DNA from: Shimwellia pseudoproteus
Lineage (GTDB): Bacteria > Pseudomonadota > Gammaproteobacteria > Enterobacterales > Enterobacteriaceae
Assembly: GCF_016415625.1 (NCBI RefSeq)
Contig: NZ_WBXP01000031.1
Location: 1-45,999, forward strand
Length of the DNA: 45,999 nucleotides
Direction of reading: 5' to 3'
Made by a program: the position numbers and the translations under genes
Part shown: one piece after another, positions 9,620-19,800 of the stretch
Layout: each line of letters starts with the position of its first letter
Position numbering within the stretch: the first letter of the stretch is position 1
The notes under the pieces: model-generated
Told to the model about the DNA's origin: nothing
The model's input: only the letters and a program-made list of their open reading frames with translations
Database searches by the model: none

Positions 9620-9962
9620 CCGCGGTGTGGATCGGCGAGTAGATGATAATAGTTTATTAGAGCGCTATTTATTTCTCTGGGTTTGATACTGAGAGTTATT
9701 ATTTTTTATTTCAACGACAGGCAGCGAAAGTAAGTCCGTCCCGTGATTTATTAGTATCAATTGAGCAACGGTTTATATATTGCCCGTATATTCGTCAGGA
9801 TATTCTTAATTACAAAATAAAAATGACGCTGCGGCCGAATTAATGTCTGGTAGGGGTGTCAAATCAGCTGCCCCCTCACTGGGGCGTGCTTAGTACGTGC
9901 AATAAGTACGCAGCGCTAAGTACAAACAGGCACACCGCTTATTTTCACAGGATATCTTTTTT
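9620..9962. other. AT-rich intergenic region between the secretion cluster and the cptA-like gene
   Basis: There is no gene-like frame. The first half is AT-rich (for example 9690-9712), unlike the GC-rich genes on both sides. Just before the next gene, AGTAC occurs three times at 9892, 9905 and 9919, about 13-14 bp apart, which could be an operator. No factor-independent terminator was seen after the protease gene. Confidence 0.5.
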
Positions 9963-11687
9963 ATGCTATCGACATTGCCTATGGCTTTCAGCTGGGCGTC
10001 ATTGGGTTGGATGCTGGTATTCTTCTGGTATTTTTCCACGTCATTGCAGCTTTTTATTCTGGTTACCGGGCACAGCGGGACCAACGGGTTTCGTGACTCA
10101 CTGTTGTTCAGCTCGTTGTGGTTGATCCCGTGCTTTTTATTCCCTGGTTATTCTATGGTCATCGCCACGGTTATTGGGGTGATATTATGGGCAACCTCGC
10201 TTTGCTCCCTGGCCTATTACGTTATTTACCGTCAGGAGTTCTCCCAGAGCGTATTGTTTACTATGTTTGAAAGTAACGCGACGGAAGCACGGGAATATTT
10301 CAGCCAGTATTTTTCCGCCAAATTGGCCATCGTACTGGTGCTGTATACCCTGGTCGGCGTGGCGCTATGGCACCAACTGCAACCAGTCTATATTCCCGTT
10401 CCGTGGCGTTATGGTGTGGCGCTGGTGATTTTCTATGTGTTGCTGGGCCATATGTTACTGCGCGATATTGTTATCCGGCGCCGTAAAGCGCCCCGAATTA
10501 TTGCCCACGTGATGTCGCGTATTGAACCGGCCGCCCCCTGGCAGATGGTGAGTGCCTGGTACCAGTACCGTAGCCAGCTTGGCAGCCTGCAGAACCTGAT
10601 GCAGGAAAATAACAGCCTGGCGCCGCTGGCAGATCTTAACGACCGTACCGGTGATGAGCCGCGGACTCTGGTGCTGGTGCTGGGGGAGTCCACCCAGAGC
10701 GGGCGGATGAGTCTGTATGGTTATGGCCGTGAGACCACGCCGCTGCTGGATGCGATGCGCCAGCAAGATCCGCAATTGACGGTGTTTAACGACGTGGTGT
10801 CTGCCCGTCCTTATACCATCGAAATCATGCAACAGATCCTGACTTTTGCCGATGAGCTTAATCCCGAGCTGTATCTGACCCAGCCATCCCTGATGAACAT
10901 GATGAAGCAGGCTGGCTATAAAACTTTCTGGATCACCAATCAGCAGACCATGACCAAGCGTAATACCATGCTGACGGTGTTTTCCAGGCAGACCGACAAG
11001 CAGTATTACATGAACAACCAGCGCACCCAGAGCGCCCGGCAGTATGATGATGTGGTGTTTGCGCCATTCCAGGAGGCCCTGGATGACAGTGCGCCGAAGA
11101 AGCTGATTATCGTGCATCTGCTGGGGACGCATATTAACTACAAATACCGCTTCCCTGAGCAGTATGCCAAATTCAGCGGCAGCGATGATGTCGTACCCAA
11201 AGGGCTCAATGCTCAGCAACTGGAGTCCTATAACGATTACGGCAATGCCAACTTGTATAACGACTATGTGGTGGCCACACTAATCAACCAGTATAAAGCG
11301 ACCCAGCCCCATGGGTTTATGGTGTTCTTTTCGGACCACGGGGAAGAGGTCTACGATACGCCGCCCCATGATATCCAGGGCCGTAACGAAGGGGCGCCCA
11401 CCCGGCCAATGTACACCGTGCCGTACTTTCACTGGGTATCGCCTTCCTGGCAGCAGCATTACCCCCAGGACTATAGCAACATGACCGATCGTCCCTACAG
11501 CCTGTCGCAGTTTATCCATACCTGGTCCGATATGGCCGGGTTGCAGTATCAGGGCTGGGACGCACAGAAAAGCCTGGTTAATGCGGCTTTCCAGCCTGAG
11601 ACGCGCTGGATTGGCGACCCCTATAAGAAAAATGGCTTATGGGATTTTGATAAATTGCCGTCAGATGCTGCCGTAACCGCCAGATAA
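9963..11687 (+). CDS. cptA: Phosphoethanolamine transferase CptA-like
   Basis: The 574-residue protein matches E. coli CptA (YijP, 577 residues) from end to end as I remember it. It has an N-terminal membrane part with about five helices (residues 8-170) and then a periplasmic alkaline-phosphatase-fold domain. Visible active-site pieces are GESTQ at 241-245 (nucleophile region), the SRPYTIEI/TNQQTMT stretches, and metal-binding DHGEE starting at D458. CptA transfers phosphoethanolamine from phosphatidylethanolamine to heptose I of the LPS core. In E. coli the gene is elsewhere (near argECBH/ppc), so here it is either relocated or a second copy. It stands alone, with a terminator after it and agp downstream in the same direction. 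Confidence 0.88.
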   Translation: MLSTLPMAFSWASLGWMLVFFWYFSTSLQLFILVTGHSGTNGFRDSLLFSSLWLIPCFLFPGYSMVIATVIGVILWATSLCSLAYYVIYRQEFSQSVLFTMFESNATEAREYFSQYFSAKLAIVLVLYTLVGVALWHQLQPVYIPVPWRYGVALVIFYVLLGHMLLRDIVIRRRKAPRIIAHVMSRIEPAAPWQMVSAWYQYRSQLGSLQNLMQENNSLAPLADLNDRTGDEPRTLVLVLGESTQSGRMSLYGYGRETTPLLDAMRQQDPQLTVFNDVVSARPYTIEIMQQILTFADELNPELYLTQPSLMNMMKQAGYKTFWITNQQTMTKRNTMLTVFSRQTDKQYYMNNQRTQSARQYDDVVFAPFQEALDDSAPKKLIIVHLLGTHINYKYRFPEQYAKFSGSDDVVPKGLNAQQLESYNDYGNANLYNDYVVATLINQYKATQPHGFMVFFSDHGEEVYDTPPHDIQGRNEGAPTRPMYTVPYFHWVSPSWQQHYPQDYSNMTDRPYSLSQFIHTWSDMAGLQYQGWDAQKSLVNAAFQPETRWIGDPYKKNGLWDFDKLPSDAAVTAR

Positions 11688-11713
11688 TCAGGCAGCGCGA
11701 CAGGATGTGACGT

Positions 11714-11752
11714 AAATCGGTGGCCGAAGGTGATGGGCCGCCGATTTTTTTG
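11714..11752 (+). terminator. Rho-independent terminator after cptA
   Basis: A 12-bp stem (aaatcggtggcc at 11714-11725 with ggccgccgattt at 11736-11747, one G-T pair) is followed by a run of T. It separates cptA from agp and makes a start of agp upstream of 11752 unlikely. Confidence 0.85.
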
Positions 11753-11869
11753 CGTATTTATCCGGGATACGCTGGATGGTGTGTTATGTGCGTGACGCAC
11801 GTTACTGTGGCTGCTTTTCTGCCACACTGTTCAGCTAATGGTATGGAAATCAATGCTGAGGACGTGCGC

Positions 11870-13111
11870 ATGACAAAATATTCCCTTGCTCTGGTTATCT
11901 CGCTGGCGGCCGGTTTTTCTGCCCAGTCGCTGGCGGATGACATTCCCGATGGCTACCAGCTCCAGCAGGTGCTGATAATGAGCCGCCATAATTTGCGGGC
12001 GCCGCTCGCCAATAACGGCAGTGTGCTTGAGCAATCGACGCGCCACGCCTGGCCCCAGTGGGATGTGCCCGGTGGCCATCTGACCACCAAAGGCGGGGTG
12101 CTGGAAGTCTATATGGGGCACTATATGCGCGAGTGGCTGGAGCAGCAAAAGCTGCTGACCCCGGGAGAGTGCCCGGCGGCATCCCGGGTGTATGCCTATG
12201 CCAATAGCCTGCAGCGTACCGTGGCGACGGCGCAGTTTTTTGTTACCGGCGCCTTCCCGGGCTGTGATGTGCCGGTACACCATCAGCCGCAGATGGGCAC
12301 CATGGACCCAACCTTTAACCCGGTTATCACCAATGATGATCCGCAGTTCAGCGCCCGGGCGGTTAGCGCCATGGCGCAACAGCGCCAGCGCGATCAACTG
12401 GATGACAGTTACCAGTTGCTGGCGCAGATTGTCGATTATAAAAATTCACCGGCCTGCACTGTGCATCAGCAGTGCGACCTGGCCCACGGCAAAGACACCT
12501 TTAGTGCGCGCCTGAATGAGGAGCCCGGGGTCAGCGGCCCGCTGAAAGTGGGTAACTCCCTGGTGGATGCGTTTACCTTGCAGTATTACGAAGGGTTCCC
12601 CATTGCGGATGTGGCCTGGGGGAATATTCGCAGTGAGCAGCAGTGGCGCGTGCTGTCGGCGCTGAAGAACAGTTACCAGGATTCGTTATTCACCTCACCG
12701 GCGGTGGCGCGTAATGTGGCGGCGCCGCTGATACGCTACCTTAATCAGGCCCTGGTGAAAGAGGCCGGGAAGGGGCCTGCGGTGACATTACTGGTGGGGC
12801 ATGATTCTAATATCGCCTCGCTGCTGAGTGCGCTGGAGGTTGAAAACTACCAGTTACCCGGGCAGTTTGAGCGCACCCCCATCGGCGGCAAGATCCTGTT
12901 TGAGCGCTGGCATAATGCCAAAAACAATCAGGACAACATTAAGCTGGAGTATGTCTACCAGAGTACTCAGCAATTGCGCGATGGCGCGCCGCTTAATCTG
13001 GCGCACCCGGCCCAGCGTGTGACCCTGTCACTGAAAGGCTGCCCGGTCGATAGCCACGGATTTTGCCCGGCGGAACAGTTTGCCCGGTTGCTGGGCCGCG
13101 ACCAGAACTGA
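11870..13111 (+). CDS. agp: Glucose-1-phosphatase (periplasmic histidine acid phosphatase)
   Basis: From ATG 11870 the 413-residue protein has a signal peptide (cleavage near SLA/DD, residue 22) and aligns throughout with E. coli Agp. The catalytic RHN of the histidine acid phosphatase family is at R39-H40-N41 (MSRHNLRAP), and the second HD pair is in [11 protein letters not shown]. The enzyme hydrolyses glucose-1-phosphate in the periplasm, allowing its use as carbon source. Conserved cysteines ([33 protein letters not shown]) fit a disulfide-rich periplasmic protein. The open frame extends further upstream, but the extra part would run into the cptA terminator, so the signal peptide start is preferred. 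As in E. coli it is convergent with yccJ-wrbA. Confidence 0.96.
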   Translation: MTKYSLALVISLAAGFSAQSLADDIPDGYQLQQVLIMSRHNLRAPLANNGSVLEQSTRHAWPQWDVPGGHLTTKGGVLEVYMGHYMREWLEQQKLLTPGECPAASRVYAYANSLQRTVATAQFFVTGAFPGCDVPVHHQPQMGTMDPTFNPVITNDDPQFSARAVSAMAQQRQRDQLDDSYQLLAQIVDYKNSPACTVHQQCDLAHGKDTFSARLNEEPGVSGPLKVGNSLVDAFTLQYYEGFPIADVAWGNIRSEQQWRVLSALKNSYQDSLFTSPAVARNVAAPLIRYLNQALVKEAGKGPAVTLLVGHDSNIASLLSALEVENYQLPGQFERTPIGGKILFERWHNAKNNQDNIKLEYVYQSTQQLRDGAPLNLAHPAQRVTLSLKGCPVDSHGFCPAEQFARLLGRDQN

Positions 13112-13143
13112 GAGGGACAGTTATCCCGGCGATTAAACCATAA

Positions 13144-13169
13144 AAAAACCCCGCAGCAGCGGGGTTTTT
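13144..13169. terminator. Bidirectional terminator between agp and yccJ
   Basis: The perfect 11-bp stem aaaaaccccgc / gcggggttttt with a 4-base loop gives a T-run on both strands. It serves agp on the plus strand and wrbA-yccJ on the minus strand. Confidence 0.9.
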
Positions 13170-13185
13170 GGGTGGCAATACCGCC

Positions 13186-13413
13186 TCACACGTCTTTGCG
13201 TTCGATGGTTTGTTCATCCCAGAACAGCGTGTCTTTATCCGTTTTGCTGAAGGCAAGGGGCAGGACCTCATCATTACCGTCTTCCCACACTTGCTCAGCT
13301 TTTTTCTCGTCGTAATTACAAAGTTCGAAGATGGCCTCAGCAATTTCCAGTGAGGTATTACGTAAGCGCGCCCATTCTGCAACGTGGTGGGCCTTGTTCT
13401 GCTGATCTGCCAT
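13186..13413 (-). CDS. yccJ: YccJ family protein
   Basis: This is a 75-residue acidic protein ([20 protein letters not shown]...) with the size and position of E. coli YccJ, a small protein of unknown role always found just downstream of wrbA. A gaggag ribosome binding site precedes the start, and the gap to wrbA is only 18 bp, so the two form an operon. There are no membrane segments or recognisable catalytic motifs. Confidence 0.92.
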   Translation of the reverse strand: MADQQNKAHHVAEWARLRNTSLEIAEAIFELCNYDEKKAEQVWEDGNDEVLPLAFSKTDKDTLFWDEQTIERKDV

Positions 13414-13431
13414 GGACTTCTCCTCAGATAA

Positions 13432-14436
<1,005 letters not shown>

Positions 14437-14613
14437 ATGGCAAACCATCGTGGAGGTTCAGGAAACTTTGCGGAAGACCGTGAGCGCGCATCAGAAGCCG
14501 GTCGCAAAGGCGGGAAAATGAGTGGCGGAAACTTTAAAAACGATCCTCAGCGCGCCTCTGAAGCGGGGCGTAAAGGTGGCAGAAACAGCCACGGATCTGC
14601 CCGCAATAAATAA
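14437..14613 (+). CDS. ymdF: Small stress-induced KGG-motif protein YmdF
   Basis: The 58-residue protein is glycine- and charge-rich and contains two copies of the con-10/KGG repeat (ERASEAGRKGGKMSGGNF and QRASEAGRKGGRNSHG). It matches E. coli YmdF (57 residues). The start at ATG 14437 is set by the ribosome binding site cggagg and by family alignment; the open frame begins 30 bp earlier without one. KGG proteins are linked to general stress and stationary phase in enterobacteria; biochemical role unknown. A terminator follows. Confidence 0.93.
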   Translation: MANHRGGSGNFAEDRERASEAGRKGGKMSGGNFKNDPQRASEAGRKGGRNSHGSARNK

Positions 14614-14652
14614 TCCTCATTTTCACTCCCCGTAACATCAGGATACGGGTGC

Positions 14653-14678
14653 ACCGCCGGACACTTCCGGCGGTTTTT
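14653..14678 (+). terminator. Rho-independent terminator after ymdF
   Basis: The perfect 9-bp stem accgccgga / tccggcggt with loop cact is followed by a T-run. Confidence 0.88.
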
Positions 14679-14753
14679 ATTGATAACCATCACTTGAATA
14701 TCCGGCCCGCCCCCCGCACACTGTGGTGATTATCTTCTTCGTCTGCGGTTGTC

Positions 14754-15662
14754 ATGTCAGTTACTCACGCGCGTTTTTCTTTATCGCCTCAGGAAGCCAT
14801 CCTGATGCTGATCACCCTGTTTTGGGGGGCCACCTTTCTGGCGGTCCAGTATGCGGTCACCATGAGTGGCCCGTTATTTTTTGTCGGCCTGCGTTTTGCC
14901 ACTGCGGCGGTAGCGGTGGCGGTTGTCTCCTGGCGCTGCCTGCGGGGGATGACCTGGCTGGAGGTCAAAGCCGGGGTGGTTATCGGTATTGCCATCGCCT
15001 GCGGCTATAGCCTGCAAACCTGGGGGCTGACCAGTATCTCCAGCAGTAAATCGGCCTTTATCACCGCCATGTATGTGCCTTTGGTGCCGTTATTGCAGTG
15101 GTTATGTTTGCGGCGGATGCCCAGTCTGATGTCGTGGATAGGTATTGCGCTGGCATTTGCGGGGCTGGTGTTACTGGCGGGCCCGGAAGGCAGTAGCCTC
15201 CATTTGGGGCACGGTGAAATTATTACCCTCGTCGGGGCGGTCGCGATTGCGGCGGAGATTATTCTTATCAGTACCTGGGCGGGCAAGGTGGATATCCGCC
15301 GGGTCACGGTGGTGCAGCTGGCGACCGCGTCGGTGCTGGCATTTGCGGCGACGGTGCCCACCGGGGAGGCTATTCCGGCCACTCTCCCGCCGGGGCTGGT
15401 GGGGGTGGCTGTTGGCCTGGGTATTTTTAGCGCGATTATTCAGGTGACCATGAACTGGGCCCAGCGCAGCGTCTCGCCGACCCGGGCGACGGTTATCTAC
15501 ACCGGTGAACCTGTCTGGGCGGGGATTTTTGGGCGTATGGCCGGTGAGCGTTTACCGCTGCTGGCGGTTGCCGGGGCGGCACTGATTGTTTGTGGGGTGA
15601 TCGTCAGCGAGATTAAGCTAAAAAAACGCCGGTCGCTGGATATTGCCACGGAAGAACACTGA
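14754..15662 (+). CDS. DMT superfamily (EamA) permease
   Basis: The 302-residue, very hydrophobic protein has about ten membrane helices in two repeats (helices roughly 15-150 and 158-295). The EamA signature is near the N terminus: LFWGATFLAVQYAV at about 23-36, SSSKSAFITAMYVPLVPLL at about 99-117, and in repeat two ISPTRATVIYTGEPVWAG-like residues at about 245-262. Such permeases export or import amino acids, bases or other metabolites; the substrate cannot be told from sequence. It occupies the place where E. coli has the rutA-G pyrimidine catabolism operon and runs toward rutR, 63 bp apart, so rutR could be read with it. Confidence 0.85.
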   Translation: MSVTHARFSLSPQEAILMLITLFWGATFLAVQYAVTMSGPLFFVGLRFATAAVAVAVVSWRCLRGMTWLEVKAGVVIGIAIACGYSLQTWGLTSISSSKSAFITAMYVPLVPLLQWLCLRRMPSLMSWIGIALAFAGLVLLAGPEGSSLHLGHGEIITLVGAVAIAAEIILISTWAGKVDIRRVTVVQLATASVLAFAATVPTGEAIPATLPPGLVGVAVGLGIFSAIIQVTMNWAQRSVSPTRATVIYTGEPVWAGIFGRMAGERLPLLAVAGAALIVCGVIVSEIKLKKRRSLDIATEEH

Positions 15663-15725
15663 TCTGCCTCGAATTTGCCCGGTGCTGTTTGCTATGCTTG
15701 AGCCACATTAGTCAAGGAGTGGATT

Positions 15726-16373
15726 ATGCAGCAAGAGTCATCAGCACCGGGTGGCCGCCGTTCGCGGGCAGTAGCCGCCAAAAAAAAGGCGATTTTATCT
15801 GCAGGGTTGACGCTATTTTCCCGCTATGGGCTGCATGGCGCGACCCTGGAACAGGTGGCCGAGCATGCACAGGTGTCGAAAACCAATCTGCTCTACTATT
15901 TCCCTTCTAAAGAAGCGCTCTATGTCGAGGTATTAAAAAACATCCTCGCCATCTGGCTGGCGCCCCTTAAAGCGTTCCGCACTGATTTGCAGCCGCTGAC
16001 GGCGATTGCTGAGTATATCCGGCTGAAAATGGAAGTCTCCCGTGATAATCCCCAGGCGTCCCGCCTGTTCTGCCTGGAGATGCTCCAGGGGGCGCCATTA
16101 CTGATGGCGGAGCTGTCCGGGGATTTGAAAACGCTGGTGGATGAGAAATCGGCGATCATTTCTGGCTGGGTGCGCGAGGGGAAACTGGCGGCAGTCGATC
16201 CCCATCACTTGATCTTTATGATCTGGGCCACCACCCAGCACTATGCGGATTTTGCTACCCAGGTTGAGGCGGTCACCGGCACTGATCTGAGCGATGCGGC
16301 GTTTTTCCAGCGCACGGTAAGCCATGTTCAGCAGATGATTATTGAGGGTATTCGCCCGCGGCAGACGGCTTAA
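15726..16373 (+). CDS. rutR: TetR-family regulator RutR
   Basis: The 215-residue protein has an N-terminal TetR helix-turn-helix (about 18-65, GATLEQVAEHAQVSKTNLLYYFPSKEALY) and an all-helical ligand domain. It follows E. coli RutR (YcdC) closely to the C terminus (IIEGIRPR). RutR binds uracil or thymine and controls pyrimidine breakdown and carAB. The operon that it directly represses in E. coli, rutABCDEFG, is missing here; the regulator is downstream of a DMT permease in the same direction. The last four bases overlap the end of the convergent lprI-like gene. Confidence 0.93.
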   Translation: MQQESSAPGGRRSRAVAAKKKAILSAGLTLFSRYGLHGATLEQVAEHAQVSKTNLLYYFPSKEALYVEVLKNILAIWLAPLKAFRTDLQPLTAIAEYIRLKMEVSRDNPQASRLFCLEMLQGAPLLMAELSGDLKTLVDEKSAIISGWVREGKLAAVDPHHLIFMIWATTQHYADFATQVEAVTGTDLSDAAFFQRTVSHVQQMIIEGIRPRQTA

Positions 16374-16762
16374 TGCCCCCGGAGCGGGCAGCTTAAGTCC
16401 CCTTCATCACACTGGGTCAGCGAGGCGAGAAACGCCTCCCGATCGCGGGTTTTATCGGTCATACACTGGTTACGGATCATCGGCTGGACACTGCCGCCTT
16501 CGGTGCCGGAGGCCAGCAGAGCGCAGTCGGCATTCCGCAGTGCTATCCACGCATTCTGTGCTTTTTTGAGTAATGCTTTCTGGTTGTCGTCGGCCAGGGC
16601 GCTGACGTTTTGCCAGGTGGCGTTGAGCTGACGATCGGCCTGCTGATACTGTTCTGCGCTACAGGTGTTCATTTCGGTCTGGGTGGCGGCCTGGTCGCAA
16701 TTTGCCGCCAGGGCGGCGCCGGGCAACAGCAGGCTAAGGGCGAATAACGTAACCGGTTTCAT
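16370..16762 (-). CDS. Secreted lysozyme-inhibitor-like LprI/DUF1311 protein
   Basis: The 130-residue protein has a signal peptide (cleavage near ALA/AN, residue 19). Its mature part has the DUF1311/LprI pattern: paired cysteines (NCDQAATQTEMNTCSAEQY, AALRNADC-like, RNQCMTDKT) and the WIALRNADCALLASG motif. LprI of Mycobacterium inhibits lysozyme; most proteobacterial members are untested, so the function is only a family guess. It lies convergent to rutR with a 4-base overlap and is downstream of, but not obviously cotranscribed with, putA. Confidence 0.75.
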   Translation of the reverse strand: MKPVTLFALSLLLPGAALAANCDQAATQTEMNTCSAEQYQQADRQLNATWQNVSALADDNQKALLKKAQNAWIALRNADCALLASGTEGGSVQPMIRNQCMTDKTRDREAFLASLTQCDEGDLSCPLRGH

Positions 16763-16805
16763 AAGCTATCCCTTGTTGCGGTACATTGCTGCGATACCTT
16801 GTCTT

Positions 16806-16834
16806 AAAAAAAAGGCCCCGGCATCCCGGGGCCT
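16806..16834 (-). terminator. Rho-independent terminator of putA
   Basis: The perfect 9-bp stem aggccccgg / ccggggcct (16813-16821 and 16826-16834), loop catc, is followed on the minus strand by a run of eight T. Confidence 0.88.
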
Positions 16835-16867
16835 GCCTCAGGGTAGCGAACCCTTAGCCAATTGTCA

Positions 16868-19800
16868 TCAGGCTGGCGTTACCCCCGCGGCGGCGGTGTT
16901 GACGCTGAGCGAGCGCTCCACATACAAACGCTCCAGCAGCAGATTGGTTTCCCCCCGGGCGAAACCCTGTACCGAGATAATCGCCCCCTCTCTGGCGGCA
17001 ACCTGCTGGCAGATTTCCAGTAATTGATCGGAGTCGCCGTGGAAGATGACCGCATCAAATGGCTGAGCAAACAGCCCTGCTGGTTCCCCGTAGCTGATGT
17101 GGTTAATGACCGCCGCCGGGAGCTGTTTTGCCAGCGCCCGGTACTCTGGCTGTGCCGGCCACAATACCTGGCTACCTGCCGCCAACGCGGTGGCCAGTTG
17201 CACCAGGCGATCGTCGTCGTTATCGGCCATACACAGCACCCGCGCTCTGGGGAGTAGCAGGTAGGTGTTCCGTTCACCGGTGGGGCCGGTAAGCAAACGC
17301 TGCCTGCCGCTTTCGCTCAGGGTTAACAAGGTCTGGCACAGGGCCTGTAATGCGGGGCGATCCGCAGACCAGGCCAGTAACGCCTGGATACCCTGTTGCA
17401 TACCGCTGTGGAGCGAGCTGTCCACCACCTGGTGTTTATCCAGCCGGGCAAAGGTGCGTTGCAGGGCATCCTGGGGACGGCTGGAGAGCAGGCGGTAGAG
17501 ATAGAGCGGGCCACCGGCTTTCGGGCCAGTCCCCGAGAGGCCTTCCCCGCCAAAGGGCTGAACTCCGACCACCGCCCCGACCATATTGCGGTTGACGTAC
17601 ATATTACCGACATGGGCATGACTGGTGACCTGAGCGATGGTTTCATCAATCCTGGTGTGAATGCCGAGGGTCAGGCCATAACCACTGGCATTGATTTGCG
17701 CCACCAGCGCTTCCAGTTGATGGCGCGGGTAGCGCACCACGTGCAGCACCGGGCCAAACACTTCGCGCTTCAGCTCATCCACGCTGTTCAGTTCTATCAG
17801 GGTTGGCGGAATAAAGGTGCCGCTTTGCCATTCGCGGGTGTCTTCGCTATTTTCCTGGGCGGCCTGGAAAATACGGTGCCCCTGGCTGCGCATCTCCTGA
17901 ATATGGCGTTCGATATTGGCTTTGGCGTCGCTATCAATCACCGGCCCGATATCGGTACTCAGGCGTTCCGGGTTGCCCATCCGGCACTCGGCCATGGCGC
18001 CGCGCAGCATTTTCAGGGTGTGCTCGGCCACATCGTCCTGAATACACAGAATACGCAGGGCAGAGCAGCGCTGGCCAGCGCTGTCAAAGGCAGAGGCCAC
18101 CACATCCACCACGACCTGTTCGGTCAGGGCGGAGGAGTCAACGATCATCGCGTTCATACCGCCGGTTTCCGCGATAAGCGGGATCGGGCGCCCGTGCGGA
18201 TCGAGGCGGCTGGCCAGCTGGCGCTGGAGAATAGCGGCCACCTCGGTGGATCCGGTAAACATCACCCCGCGAATACGGTTATCCGCCATCAACCGGGCAC
18301 CGACCACGTCGCCACGGCCGGGTAACAGTTGTAGTACCCCCGCCGGGATACCGGCTTCCAGCAGCAGGGCGATGCCCCGGGCGGCAATCAGCGGTGTCTG
18401 TTCCGCCGGTTTGGCCAGCACGCTATTGCCTGCGGCGAGGGCGGCGGCTATCTGGCCGGTAAAAATCGCCAGCGGGAAGTTCCACGGGCTGATGCAGACC
18501 ACCGGGCCTAACGGACGGTGGCTGTCGTTATCCAGATCATTGCGTGCCTGCGCGGCGTAATAGCGCAGAAAATCAACGGCTTCGCGCACTTCAGCAATGG
18601 CGTTGCTGAAGGTCTTGCCCGCTTCCCGCACCAGGATACCAATCAACCCCTGGATATCGCTCTCCATTAACTGGGCGGCGCGTTCCAGGATGGTCGCGCG
18701 CTCTGCGGGTGGGGTGGCAAACCAGATGGGGGCCTCGCTGACGGCATTGTCCAGCGCGGCGGACACTTCGGCGTCGGTCGCTTCGCGGGTGTACCCGACA
18801 ATATCGCCAGGATCTGCCGGGTTGATAACCGGGAACATGTCACCGTCCGCCACCGGGCCGCTAAGCACTGGCCGGGCGAGGATCTTGTGGGTGGCGCTGG
18901 CCAGCAGGGCAGACGACAGTGACGCCAGCCGGTGTTCGTTAGCCAGGTCCAGCCCCGCGGAGTTAGTGCGGCTGTCGCCGTACAGCTCACGCGGCAGGGG
19001 GATCTTCGGGTGCGGTATGCCGACAGCACCTTCTCTGACGGCCAGCTGTTCTACGGCCTCGACCGGATCGGCAACCAGCTCATCCAGGGAGAGGCTGGTA
19101 TCCGCAATGCGGTTAACAAATGAGGTATTGGCGCCGTTTTCCAGCAGGCGGCGCACCAGGTATGCCAGCAGGGTTTCGTGGGTCCCCACCGGGGCGTAAA
19201 TCCGGCACGGACGGTTCAGTTTACCGTCTGCGACTTTACCAACCACTTGATCATACAGCGGCTCCCCCATGCCGTGCAGGCACTGGAATTCATACTGGCC
19301 CGGGTAGTAGTTTTGCCCGGCAAGCTGATAAATCGCCGCCAGGGTATGGGCGTTATGGGTGGCGAACTGCGGGTAGATCAGGCTGGGGACGGACAGCAGC
19401 TTACGGGCACAGGCCAGGTAGGAAACGTCGGTGTAGACCTTGCGGGTGTAGACCGGGTAACCTTCCAGACCATCCACCTGGGCGCGTTTAATTTCGCTGT
19501 CCCAGTACGCCCCTTTAACCAGGCGAATCATTAACCGGCGGTGGCTGCGGCTGGCGAGGTCAATCAGGTAATCAATTACGAACGGGCAGCGTTTCTGGTA
19601 GGCCTGGATAACAAAGCCGATACCGTTCCAGTCACCCAGCTCGGGTTCGAAACACAGCGTCTCGATAAGATCCAGCGACAGCTCCAGGCGGTCGGCCTCT
19701 TCGGCATCAATATTAATCCCGATATCATACTGGCGGGCCAGCAATACCAGGGATTTTAAGCGTGGGTATAGCTCGTCCATTACCCGCTGGTACTGGGCGC

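Noticed and set aside
9892..9923. PmrA box upstream of cptA
   Set aside because: The TTAA-type half-sites and 5-bp spacing of the PmrA consensus are not present.
10455..11219. 254-residue frame on the minus strand
   Set aside because: Antisense to cptA with histidine-rich shadow composition.
17396..18325. 309-residue frame on the plus strand
   Set aside because: Lies wholly antisense inside putA, a shadow of GC-rich codon usage.
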